Positions 46,830 through 57,369 of a stretch of 64,000 bases of DNA are shown one piece after another; position 1 is the stretch's first letter, and each line of letters begins with the position of its first letter. The DNA comes from Lelliottia nimipressuralis. Its GTDB lineage: Bacteria; Pseudomonadota; Gammaproteobacteria; Enterobacterales; Enterobacteriaceae. Location: positions 1-64,000 of the forward strand of contig NZ_SDDX01000013.1 of assembly GCF_004115925.1 (NCBI RefSeq), read 5' to 3'. Made by a program: the position numbers and the translations under genes. Under the pieces are notes generated by a model, which saw nothing but the letters and a program-made list of their open reading frames with translations, made no database searches and had not been told where the DNA came from.

Positions 46830-49007
46830 TTAGAAGCGGAAGGTCGCCGTGGCGACAACCTGGCGTTCAGCACCCCAGAAGCAGCCGTAGGTCTGGAAGC
46901 AGCTTGCGACGTACTCGCGATCAAGCAAGTTGTTCACATTAACCGCAACACTTGATCCTGCCATACCAAAACGAGCGAGATCATACTTAACTACAGCATC
47001 CATAACGGCAGCACTACCGACTTTAAAGCTGTTAGCCGGGTCTCCATAACTAGACCCGATGAAACGTCCACCGGTTCCTAATGTTAATCCTGACAATGGG
47101 CCGTTGTTAAAGGTGTAGTCACCCCACAGGGAGGCCATGTGCTCAGGCACCTGCTCCGGGGTATTGCCTTTCAGGTTGGTATCTTTTGTATATTCAGCGT
47201 CGGTATAGGTATAAGAAGCCGTCATATTGATATTTGCTGTCAGCGCTGCTTTCGCTTCCAGTTCAACACCACGAGCACGAATCTCGCCCGCAGGAATCTG
47301 ACCCAAAGGATTCGAAGGGTCGGCAGTCAGGTTGTTAGTTTTGGTCAACTGATACAACGCACCTGTCACCACGATTGGCTTGTCCTTCGGCACATACTTC
47401 ACGCCAGCTTCATACTGCTCACCCTTTGAAGGTGCGTAGGAAACACGTGGTGTGCTCCAGAGATCGAATGCACTAGGCTCAAACGACTGGCTATAACTAA
47501 AGTACGGTGAAATCCCATTATCAAACAGGTAGTTCACACCCCCACGCCAGGTAAACTTATGGTCGTTACGTTCAATATAACCGTTATCACTACGGACAGT
47601 AGTGGCCTGCTGAGACCAGTCATAACGACCACCAAGTGTAAGCACCCATTTATCCCACTCAGCTTGATCCTGAATGTACAGGCCAGTCTGCTTACTCTCG
47701 TTCATTTGATATGGGACGGCATCGCCAAATGTGAAGTCTTCAGGCGTATAGTTACCGTTAAGATCGATAGGCGGCGCACTGCCAAAAGCTGCGTTAATGT
47801 CATTACGCATACGCATATAATCCACACCGGTCAATAAGGTGTGATCTACGCCGCCAGTTGCAAACTTGCTCTCCAGTTGTGTATCAACACTAAAGTTTTG
47901 CAAACGTTCATTGTCAACAACCGTTCCACGGTTCAGCGTATGGCCATCTGCTGCGATACCGGTTCCATAAACACTTTTCTGAGACGTTTTCATTTCAGCG
48001 AAACGCAGATTCTGACGCACGGTAAAGGTGTCGTTGAAGCCATGTTCAAAGCTATAACCGACCATTTTCTGGTTACGGGAATAGGTATTGTTCGACGCGC
48101 CTTCATTGAAGTCCGTTGGCAAACGCTTGCCGTTTGGCAATGGTTCAACAGTTCCTTCTTTAGGCAACCAACCGTAATAGCCTGTTTCCGGTTCATTCTG
48201 GAAATAGGACAAGAACGTAAAGTTAGTTTTGTCATCCGGACGCCATGAGAATGATGGTGCAATGGCGTAGCGCTGGGATTCAGAGTTAATTTGTTGCTCA
48301 TTCGTCGAGCGCGCCAGGCCTGTCAGGCGGTACGAGAATTCACCGTTATCATCCAGTGAATCGCTAAAGTCAAAACCAGTCTGGAAGAGATTGTCTGTCC
48401 CCATTTTGAACTGAACTTCTTTTAATGGCTCAGTCGTCGGGCGCTTGCTCACCATTGAAATAATACCGCCCGGGTTACTTTTCCCGTAAAGAACGGACGT
48501 CGGGCCACGCATCAATTCAACGCGTTCGAGCATGTAAGGGTCGATTACCGCATCGTTGTAGAAGTTACCCTGAAGTTTCAGACCATCCAGATAATTGTTC
48601 TGATTAAGACCTACAGAGGAGAAACCGCGGATGATGACAAAATCATAGGTATTAGAAGCCCCACGGCTATTCACCGTCACGCCAGGAGTGTAACCCAACG
48701 CCTCTTTCACTGAGTTGAATTGATGCATTTGCATCTCTTCGCTAGTCACCACGGAAACAGACTGAGGTGTCTTTTCAATTGGGGTATCAGTTTTAGTTGC
48801 CGTTGCGGAGCGTTTGGCCGCAATCGTAGGTGCCGGTCCCCATGCACTTTCTTGTGCCGCTGGGGCCGCCGTCACCGTAATGGTGTCTTCTTTTTTGGGG
48901 GTGTCAGCCGCATGTGCAAAAGCAGACATGCCGCCTACCGCTGTGGCTACAACGACCGCGATTTTACGCAGCGAAGGACTCTTTGGCTGAGCAGTTTTGA
49001 GCGCCAT
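46830..49007 (-). CDS. fhuA: Ferrichrome outer-membrane receptor FhuA (TonB-dependent)
   Basis: Imports ferrichrome across the outer membrane using TonB energy; in E. coli it is also the receptor for phages T1, T5 and phi80, colicin M and microcin J25. The 725-residue precursor has a signal peptide ending AHA, the TonB box EDTITVTAAP just after it, a plug domain (about 60-180), and a 22-strand barrel ending in Phe. It is about 22 residues shorter than E. coli FhuA. Most of the loss is in surface loop 4 (residues 346-367), which lacks the two Cys of the E. coli loop. The frame stays open upstream of the ATG at 49007 but through the Fur box. Confidence 0.97.
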   Translation of the reverse strand: MALKTAQPKSPSLRKIAVVVATAVGGMSAFAHAADTPKKEDTITVTAAPAAQESAWGPAPTIAAKRSATATKTDTPIEKTPQSVSVVTSEEMQMHQFNSVKEALGYTPGVTVNSRGASNTYDFVIIRGFSSVGLNQNNYLDGLKLQGNFYNDAVIDPYMLERVELMRGPTSVLYGKSNPGGIISMVSKRPTTEPLKEVQFKMGTDNLFQTGFDFSDSLDDNGEFSYRLTGLARSTNEQQINSESQRYAIAPSFSWRPDDKTNFTFLSYFQNEPETGYYGWLPKEGTVEPLPNGKRLPTDFNEGASNNTYSRNQKMVGYSFEHGFNDTFTVRQNLRFAEMKTSQKSVYGTGIAADGHTLNRGTVVDNERLQNFSVDTQLESKFATGGVDHTLLTGVDYMRMRNDINAAFGSAPPIDLNGNYTPEDFTFGDAVPYQMNESKQTGLYIQDQAEWDKWVLTLGGRYDWSQQATTVRSDNGYIERNDHKFTWRGGVNYLFDNGISPYFSYSQSFEPSAFDLWSTPRVSYAPSKGEQYEAGVKYVPKDKPIVVTGALYQLTKTNNLTADPSNPLGQIPAGEIRARGVELEAKAALTANINMTASYTYTDAEYTKDTNLKGNTPEQVPEHMASLWGDYTFNNGPLSGLTLGTGGRFIGSSYGDPANSFKVGSAAVMDAVVKYDLARFGMAGSSVAVNVNNLLDREYVASCFQTYGCFWGAERQVVATATFRF

Positions 49008-49043
49008 TGGTATATCTCTGATGAAAGAGTGAATGATAACGTA

Positions 49044-49062
49044 AACGAGAATTATTATTATG
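49044..49062 (-). promoter_or_regulatory. Fur box in front of fhuA
   Basis: On the minus strand these 19 bases (CATAATAATAATTCTCGTT) match the Fur consensus GATAATGATAATCATTATC at about 11-12 positions, strongest in the left two hexamers. The site lies about 40 bases before the fhuA start, where E. coli fhuA also has its Fur site. It would repress fhuACDB when iron is plentiful. Confidence 0.75.
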
Positions 49063-49213
49063 ACCGCAGAATAATATGCGAAACGCTGGCGGCATAGCAA
49101 GCGATATGCGGCCCTACAAGAATTGAGGGTTTAAGAAATAACCAGAGGGAAAATGAGGAGTTAAAGCAGGATTAAATAAGGGTTAGGAATATGTTCTTTA
49201 TGCGTGAATAAAC

Positions 49214-49235
49214 TCCCTCTCCCGGAGGAGAGGGA
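49214..49235 (-). terminator. Terminator-like hairpin after mrcB, CCCTCTCC family
   Basis: Perfect arms TCCCTCTCC (49214-49222) and GGAGAGGGA (49227-49235) lie ten bases beyond the mrcB stop. The minus strand continues AGTTTATT, a modest U-run. The same CCCTCTCC/GGAGAGGG stem recurs at 61092-61111. Confidence 0.6.
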
Positions 49236-49245
49236 ATTCTCAGAC

Positions 49246-51768
49246 TTAGTTACTGCCGAACATATCTTTGATCCAGCCCGCCACGCCGTCGCTGTCTTTC
49301 TTCTCATTCTGCGGCTGCTGCTGTTGTTGCTGCGGCTGCTGTTGAGGCTGAGACTGCTCAAACGGGTTGCCCGTCGGCTGTTCTGGCTGGCTTTGCTGAC
49401 ACAGTGATTCCGGTTTGTCCGTCCAGACCGGCAGGGAACGCATCCCGCCGCCGCAGACGAAGTTACCCGACTCATCCACGCCCATATCGACGATATCTTC
49501 CGGCGGCGTCAGGTTCAGCGGCACCGGCGACTGGTTGGTCAGGTAACGCTGGTAGATGGACATCGCGCCGCTCGCACCGTACAGACGGGTCGGCTGGTTG
49601 TTATCACGTCCAACCCAGGTGATCACCACTTCGCGGCCATCAATCCCGGCAAACCAGGTATCGACGTTGTTGTTGGTGGTCCCGGTTTTACCCGCCAGAT
49701 GCAGGCCCGGATATTTCGCGCCCAGCTGGCGACCCGTACCGCGCTGCACCACTTGCTGCATGGTCCACAGGGTCATATAAGCAGCCTGCGCGGGAACTAC
49801 GCGTTCTGCCTGCGGGAAGCTCTGATAAAGCACCGTACCGTCTTCAGCAATCACCGAGCGCACCGCAGAGAGCTGCGCACGGTTACCGCCGCTGGCGATG
49901 GTCTGGAACGCTTGCGCCACTTCGATAGGCGTCAGGTTCAGCGCCCCCAGAATCATCGCTGGCACCGGGTGCAGCTGATCTTTTGGCACACCCAGTTTCT
50001 GCCAGGTGTCGGTGATCGCCGGCAGACCCAGCGCCATACCGAGGTTAACCGTCGGGACGTTCATCGAGCGCGTCAGGGCATCCACCAGCATCACCTGGCC
50101 GCTGAACTGTTTATCGTCGTTCTGCGGAGACCATACCTGGCCATTCGGCTGACGCAACGCAATCGGCGCATCGGCAATCCAGGTATTGAGTCGATACTGA
50201 TTCGGCTGGCTCAGAGCAGTCAGATAGGTCGCCGGTTTTGCCAGAGAACCAATCGAACGACGCGCCTGCATCGCACGGTTGTAGCCCGCAAACTGCGGCT
50301 CTGCCCCGCCAACCATCGCGCGCACTTCACCGCTATAACGATCGACGACGACCATCGCGGTTTCCAGATCGCTCAGCTTGCGCTGCTTTTTCAGTACCGG
50401 AATGCCGTCAACGGCAGCTTTCTCAGCGGCGTCCTGCGCCACGGAGTCAAAGGTGGTAAAGATCTTCACGCCGGAGAGATCTTTCACTTTGTCGCCGAGT
50501 TTGGTCTGCAGCTCCTGACGCACCATCTGCATAAATGCAGGCTGTGGCGAGATCACGCCACCGCGCGGCTGCACACCCAGCGGACGCGCGCTCAGCATGT
50601 CGTACAGCTCCTGATCGATCACCTGCTGCTGTTGCAGCAAGCGCAGAACCAGGTTACGACGCTCCAGCGCCAGTTTCGGGTTGCGCCACGGGTTATAGAT
50701 TGACGCGCCTTTCACCATCCCCACCAGCAGTGCCTGCTGGTCGAGGCTCAGCTCTTCCACCGGACGGCCAAAGTAGTAGAGGCTCGCCAACGGGAAACCG
50801 CGGATTTCGTTATCGCCGCTCTGACCGAGATACACCTCGTTCATGTACAGCTCAAGAATACGATCTTTGCTGTAGCGGGCGTCCATCAGCACAGCCATGT
50901 ACGCTTCGTTGGCTTTACGCCAGTAAGAGCGTTCGCTGGAGAGGAACAGGTTTTTCACCAGCTGCTGGGTCAGGGTACTCGCCCCCTGCACCGTGCGACC
51001 GGCCGTCAGGTTCGCCAGCACCGCACGCCCGATGGAGTACAGGCTCACGCCGTCGTGCTCGTAGAAGTGGCGGTCTTCGGTGGCCAGCAGGGTATCAACC
51101 AGCAGATCCGGGAAGCCATTACGCGCGACAAACAGACGCTGCTCGCCGTTTGGCGAGGAGAGCATGGTGATCAGGCGCGGGTCGAGACGGAAGAAACCGA
51201 ACTGACGGTTGCTGTCCAGGTTCTCGATGGTTTCCAGATGGTCGCCGTCAAAGGTCAGACGCGCGCGCACCTGCCCCTCTTTGCTGTCCGGGAAATCGAA
51301 CGGACGACGAATCATCTCGATGCTGCTCGCCTGCACGGTAAACTCGCCAGGACGGGTCATTTTCGACACCTGACGGTACTGCGTGGCTTCCAGCAGTTTG
51401 ACCATTTCGTTCTTGCTGATGGACATGTCCGGCTCAAGGTTCACCATGCGACCGTACACCGCCGCAGGCAACTGCCAGACTTTACCGTCGATACGGCTGC
51501 GGATCTTCTGATCCAGGTACACACCGTAAATCGCCATCAGAACAACAAATATAATAAACAGCTTCAGCAGCAGCCAGAACCAGCCGCGTCTGCCACGAGG
51601 CTTCCGCCCTTTGCCTTTTCCTTTACGCGGCATGGGTTCATCCTCATCATCGTCTTCATAGTCATCGTCATACTCCTCATCTCTGAGGCGACGACGGCTG
51701 ATTTTTTCCTTCGCCGGACGCGCAGGTTTACCCTTACGTCCTATTGGCTCGCGGTCATTCCCCGCCAT
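49246..51768 (-). CDS. mrcB: Bifunctional penicillin-binding protein 1b
   Basis: PBP1b polymerises and crosslinks peptidoglycan at the inner membrane, activated by LpoB. The 840-residue protein has a charged cytoplasmic tail, one membrane helix (about 60-85), the UB2H domain, a GT51 glycosyltransferase domain with the catalytic Glu in [13 protein letters not shown] near 230, and a transpeptidase domain with SLAKP (near 510), SMN and KTGT motifs. Met46 (codon 51633-51631) corresponds to the internal start of the shorter gamma form in E. coli. The C-terminal tail is Gln/Pro-rich, then ends [14 protein letters not shown] chose the ATG at 51768 for [15 protein letters not shown]. Confidence 0.98.
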   Translation of the reverse strand: MAGNDREPIGRKGKPARPAKEKISRRRLRDEEYDDDYEDDDEDEPMPRKGKGKGRKPRGRRGWFWLLLKLFIIFVVLMAIYGVYLDQKIRSRIDGKVWQLPAAVYGRMVNLEPDMSISKNEMVKLLEATQYRQVSKMTRPGEFTVQASSIEMIRRPFDFPDSKEGQVRARLTFDGDHLETIENLDSNRQFGFFRLDPRLITMLSSPNGEQRLFVARNGFPDLLVDTLLATEDRHFYEHDGVSLYSIGRAVLANLTAGRTVQGASTLTQQLVKNLFLSSERSYWRKANEAYMAVLMDARYSKDRILELYMNEVYLGQSGDNEIRGFPLASLYYFGRPVEELSLDQQALLVGMVKGASIYNPWRNPKLALERRNLVLRLLQQQQVIDQELYDMLSARPLGVQPRGGVISPQPAFMQMVRQELQTKLGDKVKDLSGVKIFTTFDSVAQDAAEKAAVDGIPVLKKQRKLSDLETAMVVVDRYSGEVRAMVGGAEPQFAGYNRAMQARRSIGSLAKPATYLTALSQPNQYRLNTWIADAPIALRQPNGQVWSPQNDDKQFSGQVMLVDALTRSMNVPTVNLGMALGLPAITDTWQKLGVPKDQLHPVPAMILGALNLTPIEVAQAFQTIASGGNRAQLSAVRSVIAEDGTVLYQSFPQAERVVPAQAAYMTLWTMQQVVQRGTGRQLGAKYPGLHLAGKTGTTNNNVDTWFAGIDGREVVITWVGRDNNQPTRLYGASGAMSIYQRYLTNQSPVPLNLTPPEDIVDMGVDESGNFVCGGGMRSLPVWTDKPESLCQQSQPEQPTGNPFEQSQPQQQPQQQQQQPQNEKKDSDGVAGWIKDMFGSN

Positions 51769-51851
51769 GCTTTCTCTCCGCAACATTCCAGGCGCAACGG
51801 CCCGATTCTCTTTTCTTCCACCCAACGGTGAAAGAAGAAATCTCTCAAAAC

Positions 51852-54281
51852 CTATGAATACTTCTTCGTCCGCCGCGTCGGCGCGGTATTCGCCGGATCG
51901 TCCGGCCAGACGTGTTTCGGATAACGCCCTTTCATCTCTTTCTGCACGTCGCGATAACTACCGGCCCAAAAAGCACCGAGATCGCGCGTGATTTGCAATG
52001 GACGATGGGCGGGCGACAGCAGCTCCAGCACCAGTGGAACGCGCCCGTCGGCTATCGACGGCGTGGTGGCTTCACCAAACATCTCCTGCATCCGTACCGC
52101 CAGTGCCGGAGGATTATCCTCATGATAACGAATGGCGATCCGGCTTCCGGTCGGCACAGTGTAATGCGAGGGGAGCGAACTCACCAGTCGTTGACGTAAT
52201 GACCAGTCGAGTAAATTCTCAAGCGCGGCCTTCACATCCAGTGATTTAAGCGCTTTCAGGGAGTGCACACCGCCCATTTCTGGCAGTAACCAGGTTTCCA
52301 GGGAGGCCAGCAGCGCATCGTCGTCCACCTCGGGCCATGGGTACTCCGGCAGCCAGCGCGCGGCGCAGTGTAAGCGCAGGCGATACTGTTCCGCTTCCGG
52401 CGTCCAGTTCAGCACAGTCAGCCCTTTATCGCGAATACCGTTGAGCATCGCCTGATGCAGCTCGTCTTCCGACGGTTTTGCCAGCGGTTTAACGCTGACG
52501 GTCAGTTTGCCGATCTGGCTGCGGCGAAATGCTTTCAGGGTGCCCTGCGCGTCGTCCCACTCGATGGTGTCCGACTGCTGCAACAGCTGCGGGCAAACGC
52601 GTGTGAGCGCGTCGATATCCACCGCTATCGCCTGTAAAATTCGCGCGTCCGGGGACGAACTGCCCTGCAACAGCAGCGGCGCGATCAGCCATTCGTGGCG
52701 AGTGAGCGCGTCATCGCTGTCAAGCATCGCGCCCATGCCGTTCGCCAGCTGGTAGCGGCCATCGATGCCCCTCCTGCGTGCGATGCGATCCGGGAAAGCC
52801 TGCGCCAGCAAGCCGGGGATCAGATCGCTGTCCAGCGCTCCGCCACGGCGGTTCAGGCGCTGGCAAAGCCGCTGGGCGCGCTGCTGCCAGTTGGGCTGAT
52901 TGCGCGAAAAGGCCGAGGCCAAATCGCTGCTCCCGCCGCGCGGAGGCTCTTCCAGAATCGCCGCAAGCTTCGCGGCAGTGGCGATTTCATCATCCTCTTT
53001 TGCCGCCACCAGCATCGCCGCTAGACGCGGTTCGTTGCCAAGGGTCGCCATTTTCTGGCCGCGAGGTGTCAGGCGTTCATTATCTAACGCACCAAGCTGA
53101 GTAAGCAGCCTGCGCGCCGCCGCCAGATTCACCGCAGGCGGCTGATCGAGCCAGGCCAGTTGACTCGGGTCCGGGCAGCCCCATTGCAACAGCTCCAGCA
53201 GCAGGCCGGAGAGATCGCTTTGCAGAATTTCCGGCGTGCTCTGCGTCGCCGCACGTTCCGCCTGCTCGGCGCTGGTCAGGTGCAGACAAATCCCCGGCTC
53301 CAGGCGTCCGGCGCGGCCAGCGCGCTGTGTCATGGATGCCTGGCTGATACGCTGCGTGAGCAGGCGGGTCAGGCCGGTGCGCGGATCGAAGCTCGCCACC
53401 CTCTCCTGCGCCGTATCGACCACCAGACGAATGCCCTCGATCGTTAAACTGGTTTCGGCAATGTTGGTCGCCAGCACCACCTTGCGCTGCCCGGCAGGTG
53501 CCGGAAGGATCGCTTTACGCTGTTCGTTCAGCGACAGCGCGCCATACAGCGGGCAGAGCAGCACATCGCTGCCAACGCGTGGCGCCAGTTTCTCCTGCAC
53601 ACGCTGAATTTCGCCGACGCCTGGTAAAAAGAGCAGCAGCGAGCCAGACTCGTGGCGCAACAGCTCCGCGGTAGCGATAGCGACCGCCTCATCAAAGCGC
53701 TGGTTCGCCGACAGCGACTGGTAGCGGCGATCGACGGGAAATGCCCGCCCTTCGGAGGCGATCACCGGTGCATCGGGAAGGATCTGTTGCAGACGTGGGT
53801 TGTCGAGCGTCGCCGACATCAGCAGCAGCCTGAGATCGTCGCGCAGCCCGTGCTGAACATCGAGCAGCAGCGCCAGCGCCAGATCGGCCTGCAGGCTGCG
53901 TTCGTGGAATTCATCGAGGATCACCAGCCCCACGCCGCTCAGTTCCGGATCGTTTTGCAGCATCCGGGTGAGAATGCCCTCCGTCACCACTTCGAGGCGC
54001 GTCGCGGGGCCGACGCAAGTTTCGGCGCGCATGCGGTAGCCGATCGTTTCGCCCGGCTTTTCATTCAGCAGTTCGGCGAGGCGTTGTGCCACGTTGCGGG
54101 CCGCCAGTCGGCGCGGCTCCAGCAGAAGAATTTTTCCGGGAATATTCCCCTCTTTGAGGATCTGCAGCGGCAACCAGGTCGATTTACCGGCACCCGTGGG
54201 CGCATTCAGCAGGATCTGAGGGGCATGTTGTAACGCGGCAAGTAGCTCGGGAAGTACGGCGGCGACCGGCAATGAGGACAC
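51852..54281 (-). CDS. hrpB: ATP-dependent helicase HrpB (DExH box)
   Basis: A DEAH/DExH-type RNA helicase of unknown cellular role, widespread in proteobacteria. The 809-residue protein has motif I GAGKST, motif II DEFH, motif III SAT, the C-terminal helicase motifs ([18 protein letters not shown]) and the HrpB-specific C-terminal domain. The start is placed at GTG 54281, six bases after GGAG, which gives the E. coli length; an ATG 15 codons earlier is possible but lacks such a site. It is divergent from thpR and upstream of mrcB by 83 bases. Confidence 0.93.
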   Translation of the reverse strand: MSSLPVAAVLPELLAALQHAPQILLNAPTGAGKSTWLPLQILKEGNIPGKILLLEPRRLAARNVAQRLAELLNEKPGETIGYRMRAETCVGPATRLEVVTEGILTRMLQNDPELSGVGLVILDEFHERSLQADLALALLLDVQHGLRDDLRLLLMSATLDNPRLQQILPDAPVIASEGRAFPVDRRYQSLSANQRFDEAVAIATAELLRHESGSLLLFLPGVGEIQRVQEKLAPRVGSDVLLCPLYGALSLNEQRKAILPAPAGQRKVVLATNIAETSLTIEGIRLVVDTAQERVASFDPRTGLTRLLTQRISQASMTQRAGRAGRLEPGICLHLTSAEQAERAATQSTPEILQSDLSGLLLELLQWGCPDPSQLAWLDQPPAVNLAAARRLLTQLGALDNERLTPRGQKMATLGNEPRLAAMLVAAKEDDEIATAAKLAAILEEPPRGGSSDLASAFSRNQPNWQQRAQRLCQRLNRRGGALDSDLIPGLLAQAFPDRIARRRGIDGRYQLANGMGAMLDSDDALTRHEWLIAPLLLQGSSSPDARILQAIAVDIDALTRVCPQLLQQSDTIEWDDAQGTLKAFRRSQIGKLTVSVKPLAKPSEDELHQAMLNGIRDKGLTVLNWTPEAEQYRLRLHCAARWLPEYPWPEVDDDALLASLETWLLPEMGGVHSLKALKSLDVKAALENLLDWSLRQRLVSSLPSHYTVPTGSRIAIRYHEDNPPALAVRMQEMFGEATTPSIADGRVPLVLELLSPAHRPLQITRDLGAFWAGSYRDVQKEMKGRYPKHVWPDDPANTAPTRRTKKYS

Positions 54282-54353
54282 GAACAGCTCCAGAGGGTTA
54301 ACATTAGACGGCGGACATTGTAGCATCGGCGCATATCATTACCGAGCCCCCCT

Positions 54354-54884
54354 ATGTCTGATTCAAAACGACTGTTTTTCGCCATTGAGCCACCGGCCAC
54401 TGCTCAGCGGCAAATCGTCCGCTGGCGCGCGGCGAATTTTCCGGCCGAAGCGGGCCGCCCGGTTGCGGCTGCCAACTTACACCTGACGCTGGCGTTTCTC
54501 GGCGAGGTCAGCGCAGAAAAGCAGCAGGCGCTGTCGGCGATGGCCGGGCGGATCCGCCAGCCGGGTTTTACCCTCAATCTGGACGATGCCGGGCAGTGGC
54601 TGCGCTCTCGCGTGGTGTGGCTCGGGACGCGTCAGCCGCCGCGCGGATTGTTGCAGCTGGCGAATCTGCTGCGCGCCCAGGCCGCTCGCAGTGGCTGCTA
54701 TCAAAGCCCGCAGCCCTTTCACCCGCACCTCACCCTGCTGCGTAATACCGCGCATGCGGTTGCCATTCCCGCCCCAGGCTTTAGCTGGGCCTTTCCGGTG
54801 ACCGAATTTGTCCTCTACGAATCCGTATTCCATCAGGGACGCACCCGCTACACGCCGCTGACGCGCTGGACGTTAAGCGAATAA
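54354..54884 (+). CDS. thpR: RNA 2',3'-cyclic 3'-phosphodiesterase ThpR (LigT)
   Basis: Opens 2',3'-cyclic phosphates on RNA to 2'-phosphomonoesters; once described as a 2'-5' RNA ligase. The 176-residue 2H phosphoesterase has its two His motifs, HLTLAF (near residue 41) and HPHLTLLR (near 122). It is the first gene of a plus-strand group, 13 bases upstream of sfsA, so the two may be co-transcribed. Confidence 0.95.
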   Translation: MSDSKRLFFAIEPPATAQRQIVRWRAANFPAEAGRPVAAANLHLTLAFLGEVSAEKQQALSAMAGRIRQPGFTLNLDDAGQWLRSRVVWLGTRQPPRGLLQLANLLRAQAARSGCYQSPQPFHPHLTLLRNTAHAVAIPAPGFSWAFPVTEFVLYESVFHQGRTRYTPLTRWTLSE

Positions 54885-54897
54885 TCAAGGACTCATG

Positions 54898-55602
54898 ATG
54901 AAGTTTAGCCCTGCCTTACAGCAAGCCACCCTGATTCAGCGCTATAAGCGCTTTCTGGCCGACGTGATCACCCCCGAGGGCGAGCATCTCACGTTGCACT
55001 GCCCGAACACCGGCGCGATGACGGGCTGCGCCACGCCGGGCGATACGGTCTGGTACTCCACCTCTGCCAATCTTAAGCGTAAATATGCGCATACCTGGGA
55101 AATTACCGAGACCCAGCAAGGCGCCTTTATCTGCGTAAATACCCAGCGCGCCAACCCGCTGGTGAAAGAGGCCATCGACGCCGGGCTGATTCCAGAGCTT
55201 ATGGGTTACAGCACGCTGAAAGGCGAAGTGAAATATGGCGAGGAAGGCAGCAGAATTGACTTCATGCTACAGGCGGATGACCGCCCTGAGTGCTATATTG
55301 AAGTCAAATCAGTGACGTTAGCAGACAGGGATAATGGCTACTTTCCGGATGCGGTGACGCTACGCGGCCAAAAGCATCTGCGAGAGCTAATGAGTGTTGC
55401 GGCGGCGGGCAAGCGCGCCGTATTGCTGTTTGCCGTGTTGCATTCAGCGATTGAACGATTCTCACCCGCCCGCCACATTGACCCAAAGTACGCACAATTG
55501 TTGAATGAGGCACAAAAGCAGGGGGTAGAAGTTTTCGCTTATAAAGCGGAACTTTCTGCCGATAATATGACTCTGAAGTCGACGCTCCCCGTTGTGTTAT
55601 AA
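54898..55602 (+). CDS. sfsA: DNA/RNA nuclease SfsA
   Basis: SfsA was found in E. coli as a multicopy stimulator of maltose fermentation with CRP*; the family has a nuclease-like fold with an OB domain, and its real role is unclear. The product is 234 residues from the second of two adjacent ATGs (54895, 54898). The second has better spacing to AAGGA and matches the E. coli length. Conserved features are [17 protein letters not shown] and the acidic [20 protein letters not shown], resembling a PD-(D/E)XK site. Confidence 0.93.
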   Translation: MKFSPALQQATLIQRYKRFLADVITPEGEHLTLHCPNTGAMTGCATPGDTVWYSTSANLKRKYAHTWEITETQQGAFICVNTQRANPLVKEAIDAGLIPELMGYSTLKGEVKYGEEGSRIDFMLQADDRPECYIEVKSVTLADRDNGYFPDAVTLRGQKHLRELMSVAAAGKRAVLLFAVLHSAIERFSPARHIDPKYAQLLNEAQKQGVEVFAYKAELSADNMTLKSTLPVVL

Positions 55603-55689
55603 GGGGTTAGAAGATGACGATTTGGTGTTCTGGCCGCGTGCGCAAATACGCTTTTCCTCACAGGCTTGTCAAGTGTTACGTTTAGATAA

Positions 55690-55718
55690 TTGCCTTACGG
55701 AAAAGCATCTGCTATTTA
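55690..55718 (+). promoter_or_regulatory. Putative dksA promoter
   Basis: TTGCCT, a 17-base spacer and TATTTA lie about 60 bases upstream of dksA in the 174-base sfsA-dksA gap. The hexamers are moderate matches to sigma-70. The rest of the gap contains no other convincing feature apart from a small CCCC/GGGG hairpin. Confidence 0.4.
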
Positions 55719-55776
55719 TAGCGACCTGATTTTTCCCCCACACGGGGATCGATAGTGCGTGTTAAGGAGAAGCAAC

Positions 55777-56232
55777 ATGCAAGAAGGGCAAAACCGTAAA
55801 ACATCGTCCCTGAGTATTCTCGCCATCGCTGGGGTGGAGCCGTACCAAGAGAAACCGGGCGAAGAGTATATGAACGAAGCCCAGCTGTCTCACTTCAAGC
55901 GTATTCTTGAAGCATGGCGTAATCAACTTAGGGATGAAGTCGATCGCACTGTTACCCATATGCAAGACGAAGCAGCAAACTTCCCGGACCCGGTAGACCG
56001 TGCCGCTCAGGAAGAAGAGTTCAGCCTCGAACTGCGTAACCGTGACCGCGAACGCAAACTCATCAAAAAGATTGAGAAAACGCTGAAGAAGGTCGAGGAC
56101 GAAGATTTCGGATACTGCGAGTCCTGCGGTGTGGAAATTGGCATTCGTCGCCTGGAAGCGCGTCCGACTGCCGATCTGTGCATCGACTGCAAAACGCTGG
56201 CTGAAATCCGCGAAAAACAGATGGCAGGTTAA
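55777..56232 (+). CDS. dksA: RNA polymerase-binding transcription factor DksA
   Basis: DksA enters the RNA polymerase secondary channel and works with ppGpp in the stringent response. The 151-residue protein has a long coiled coil with the tip motif DPVDRA (two Asp near residues 71 and 74), the C4 zinc finger CESCG...CIDC and a C-terminal helix. The ATG at 55777 follows AAGGAG, giving [20 protein letters not shown]. Its position between sfsA and gluQ matches E. coli. Confidence 0.99.
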   Translation: MQEGQNRKTSSLSILAIAGVEPYQEKPGEEYMNEAQLSHFKRILEAWRNQLRDEVDRTVTHMQDEAANFPDPVDRAAQEEEFSLELRNRDRERKLIKKIEKTLKKVEDEDFGYCESCGVEIGIRRLEARPTADLCIDCKTLAEIREKQMAG

Positions 56233-56257
56233 TTCCTGTTCTGTCGTAACGATCATA

Positions 56258-56280
56258 AAGGCGGGAGTCACTCCCGCCTT
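56258..56280 (+). terminator. Hairpin terminator between dksA and gluQ
   Basis: Stem AAGGCGGGAG/CTCCCGCCTT with a TCA loop, followed by GTGACTTTTT. The T-run is displaced by five bases, so read-through into gluQ is likely. Confidence 0.6.
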
Positions 56281-56303
56281 GTGACTTTTTGTCTGCTGTG
56301 ACT

Positions 56304-57194
56304 ATGCCTCAATCCGACTATATCGGGCGCTTTGCGCCATCTCCCTCTGGTGAGCTGCACTTTGGTTCGCTCATCGCCGCTCTCGGCAGCTACCTGCAAG
56401 CGCGTTCTCAGCACGGCCTCTGGCGCGTGCGTATCGAAGATATTGATCCCCCTCGTGAAGTTCCCGGTGCAGCAGAAACCATCCTGCGTCAGCTGGAACA
56501 TTACGGTTTGAACTGGGACGGAGAGGTATTGTGGCAGTCAAACCGCCACGAGGCTTACCGCGAACAGCTGGCGTGGCTGTATGAGCAAGGGCTGTCTTAT
56601 TACTGCACCTGCACCCGTGCGCGTATTCAGCAGGCAGGCGGCGTCTACGACGGCCATTGCCGAACCCTGAATAACGGGCCGGAGAATGCGGCGGTGCGTC
56701 TGCTTCAGCATCATCCTGTCACCCGCTTTAAGGATTTACTGCTCGGCGAAATTAACGCCGATGAGCGTCTGGCGCGTGAAGATTTTATTATTCATCGTCG
56801 CGATGGCTTATTTGCTTATAATCTTGCTGTGGTGGTGGACGATCATTTCCAGGGCGTGACAGAAATTGTGCGCGGCGCAGATTTGATTGAACCGACAGTG
56901 CGACAAATTTCGCTCTACCAGCAGTTAGGCTGGAAGGTTCCGGACTATATTCATTTGCCGCTGGCGCTGAATGAACACGGGAATAAACTTTCCAAGCAGA
57001 ATCACGCGCCCGCGCTGCCTGACGGGGATCCGCGCCCCGTTTTGATCGACGCATTACGATTTCTAAACCAAAATGTGAACAATGAATGGCAGGATTTATC
57101 CGTTGATGAATTGCTGAAAAAAGCCGTCGAGGGCTGGTCGCTCTCTACCGTGCCAAAAATCCAGCATTCTCAAATGCGTCTCGCTGAGCTATGA
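56304..57194 (+). CDS. gluQ: Glutamyl-Q tRNA(Asp) synthetase
   Basis: Attaches glutamate to queuosine 34 of tRNA(Asp); a GluRS paralogue without an anticodon-binding domain, consistent with the 296-residue length. HIGH-like motif [13 protein letters not shown]-like KLSKQ and a zinc site CTC...YDGHC are visible. The start is set at ATG 56304 ([16 protein letters not shown]); TTG 56289 and GTG 56298 are alternatives. The C-terminal 40 residues differ more from E. coli than the rest. Confidence 0.95.
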   Translation: MPQSDYIGRFAPSPSGELHFGSLIAALGSYLQARSQHGLWRVRIEDIDPPREVPGAAETILRQLEHYGLNWDGEVLWQSNRHEAYREQLAWLYEQGLSYYCTCTRARIQQAGGVYDGHCRTLNNGPENAAVRLLQHHPVTRFKDLLLGEINADERLAREDFIIHRRDGLFAYNLAVVVDDHFQGVTEIVRGADLIEPTVRQISLYQQLGWKVPDYIHLPLALNEHGNKLSKQNHAPALPDGDPRPVLIDALRFLNQNVNNEWQDLSVDELLKKAVEGWSLSTVPKIQHSQMRLAEL

Positions 57195-57369
57195 TTAGCC
57201 GCTTTTTACACGAAGCATCTCCGCTGTATCAAGGCGGCAACTGAGTGAATCACCGCGAGTTTACGCTTGTAAACGGCCCGTGAGAGCGAAGGCAGCCAAC
57301 GCAGAGGCAGCATAAAAGATGACGTGTAATTTTTTGTCCAATATATGAAACACACTACCGAGGTGTACT

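Noticed and set aside
43116-49007. fhuACDB as a horizontally acquired iron island
   Set aside because: It sits at the same place and in the same order as in E. coli, with composition like its neighbours and no integrase, tRNA or repeats at its edges.
49008-49100. N-terminal hydrophobic extension of fhuA
   Set aside because: The frame is open and encodes a hydrophobic stretch, but it runs through the Fur box and promoter region. The ATG at 49007 alone gives the normal signal peptide and TonB box.
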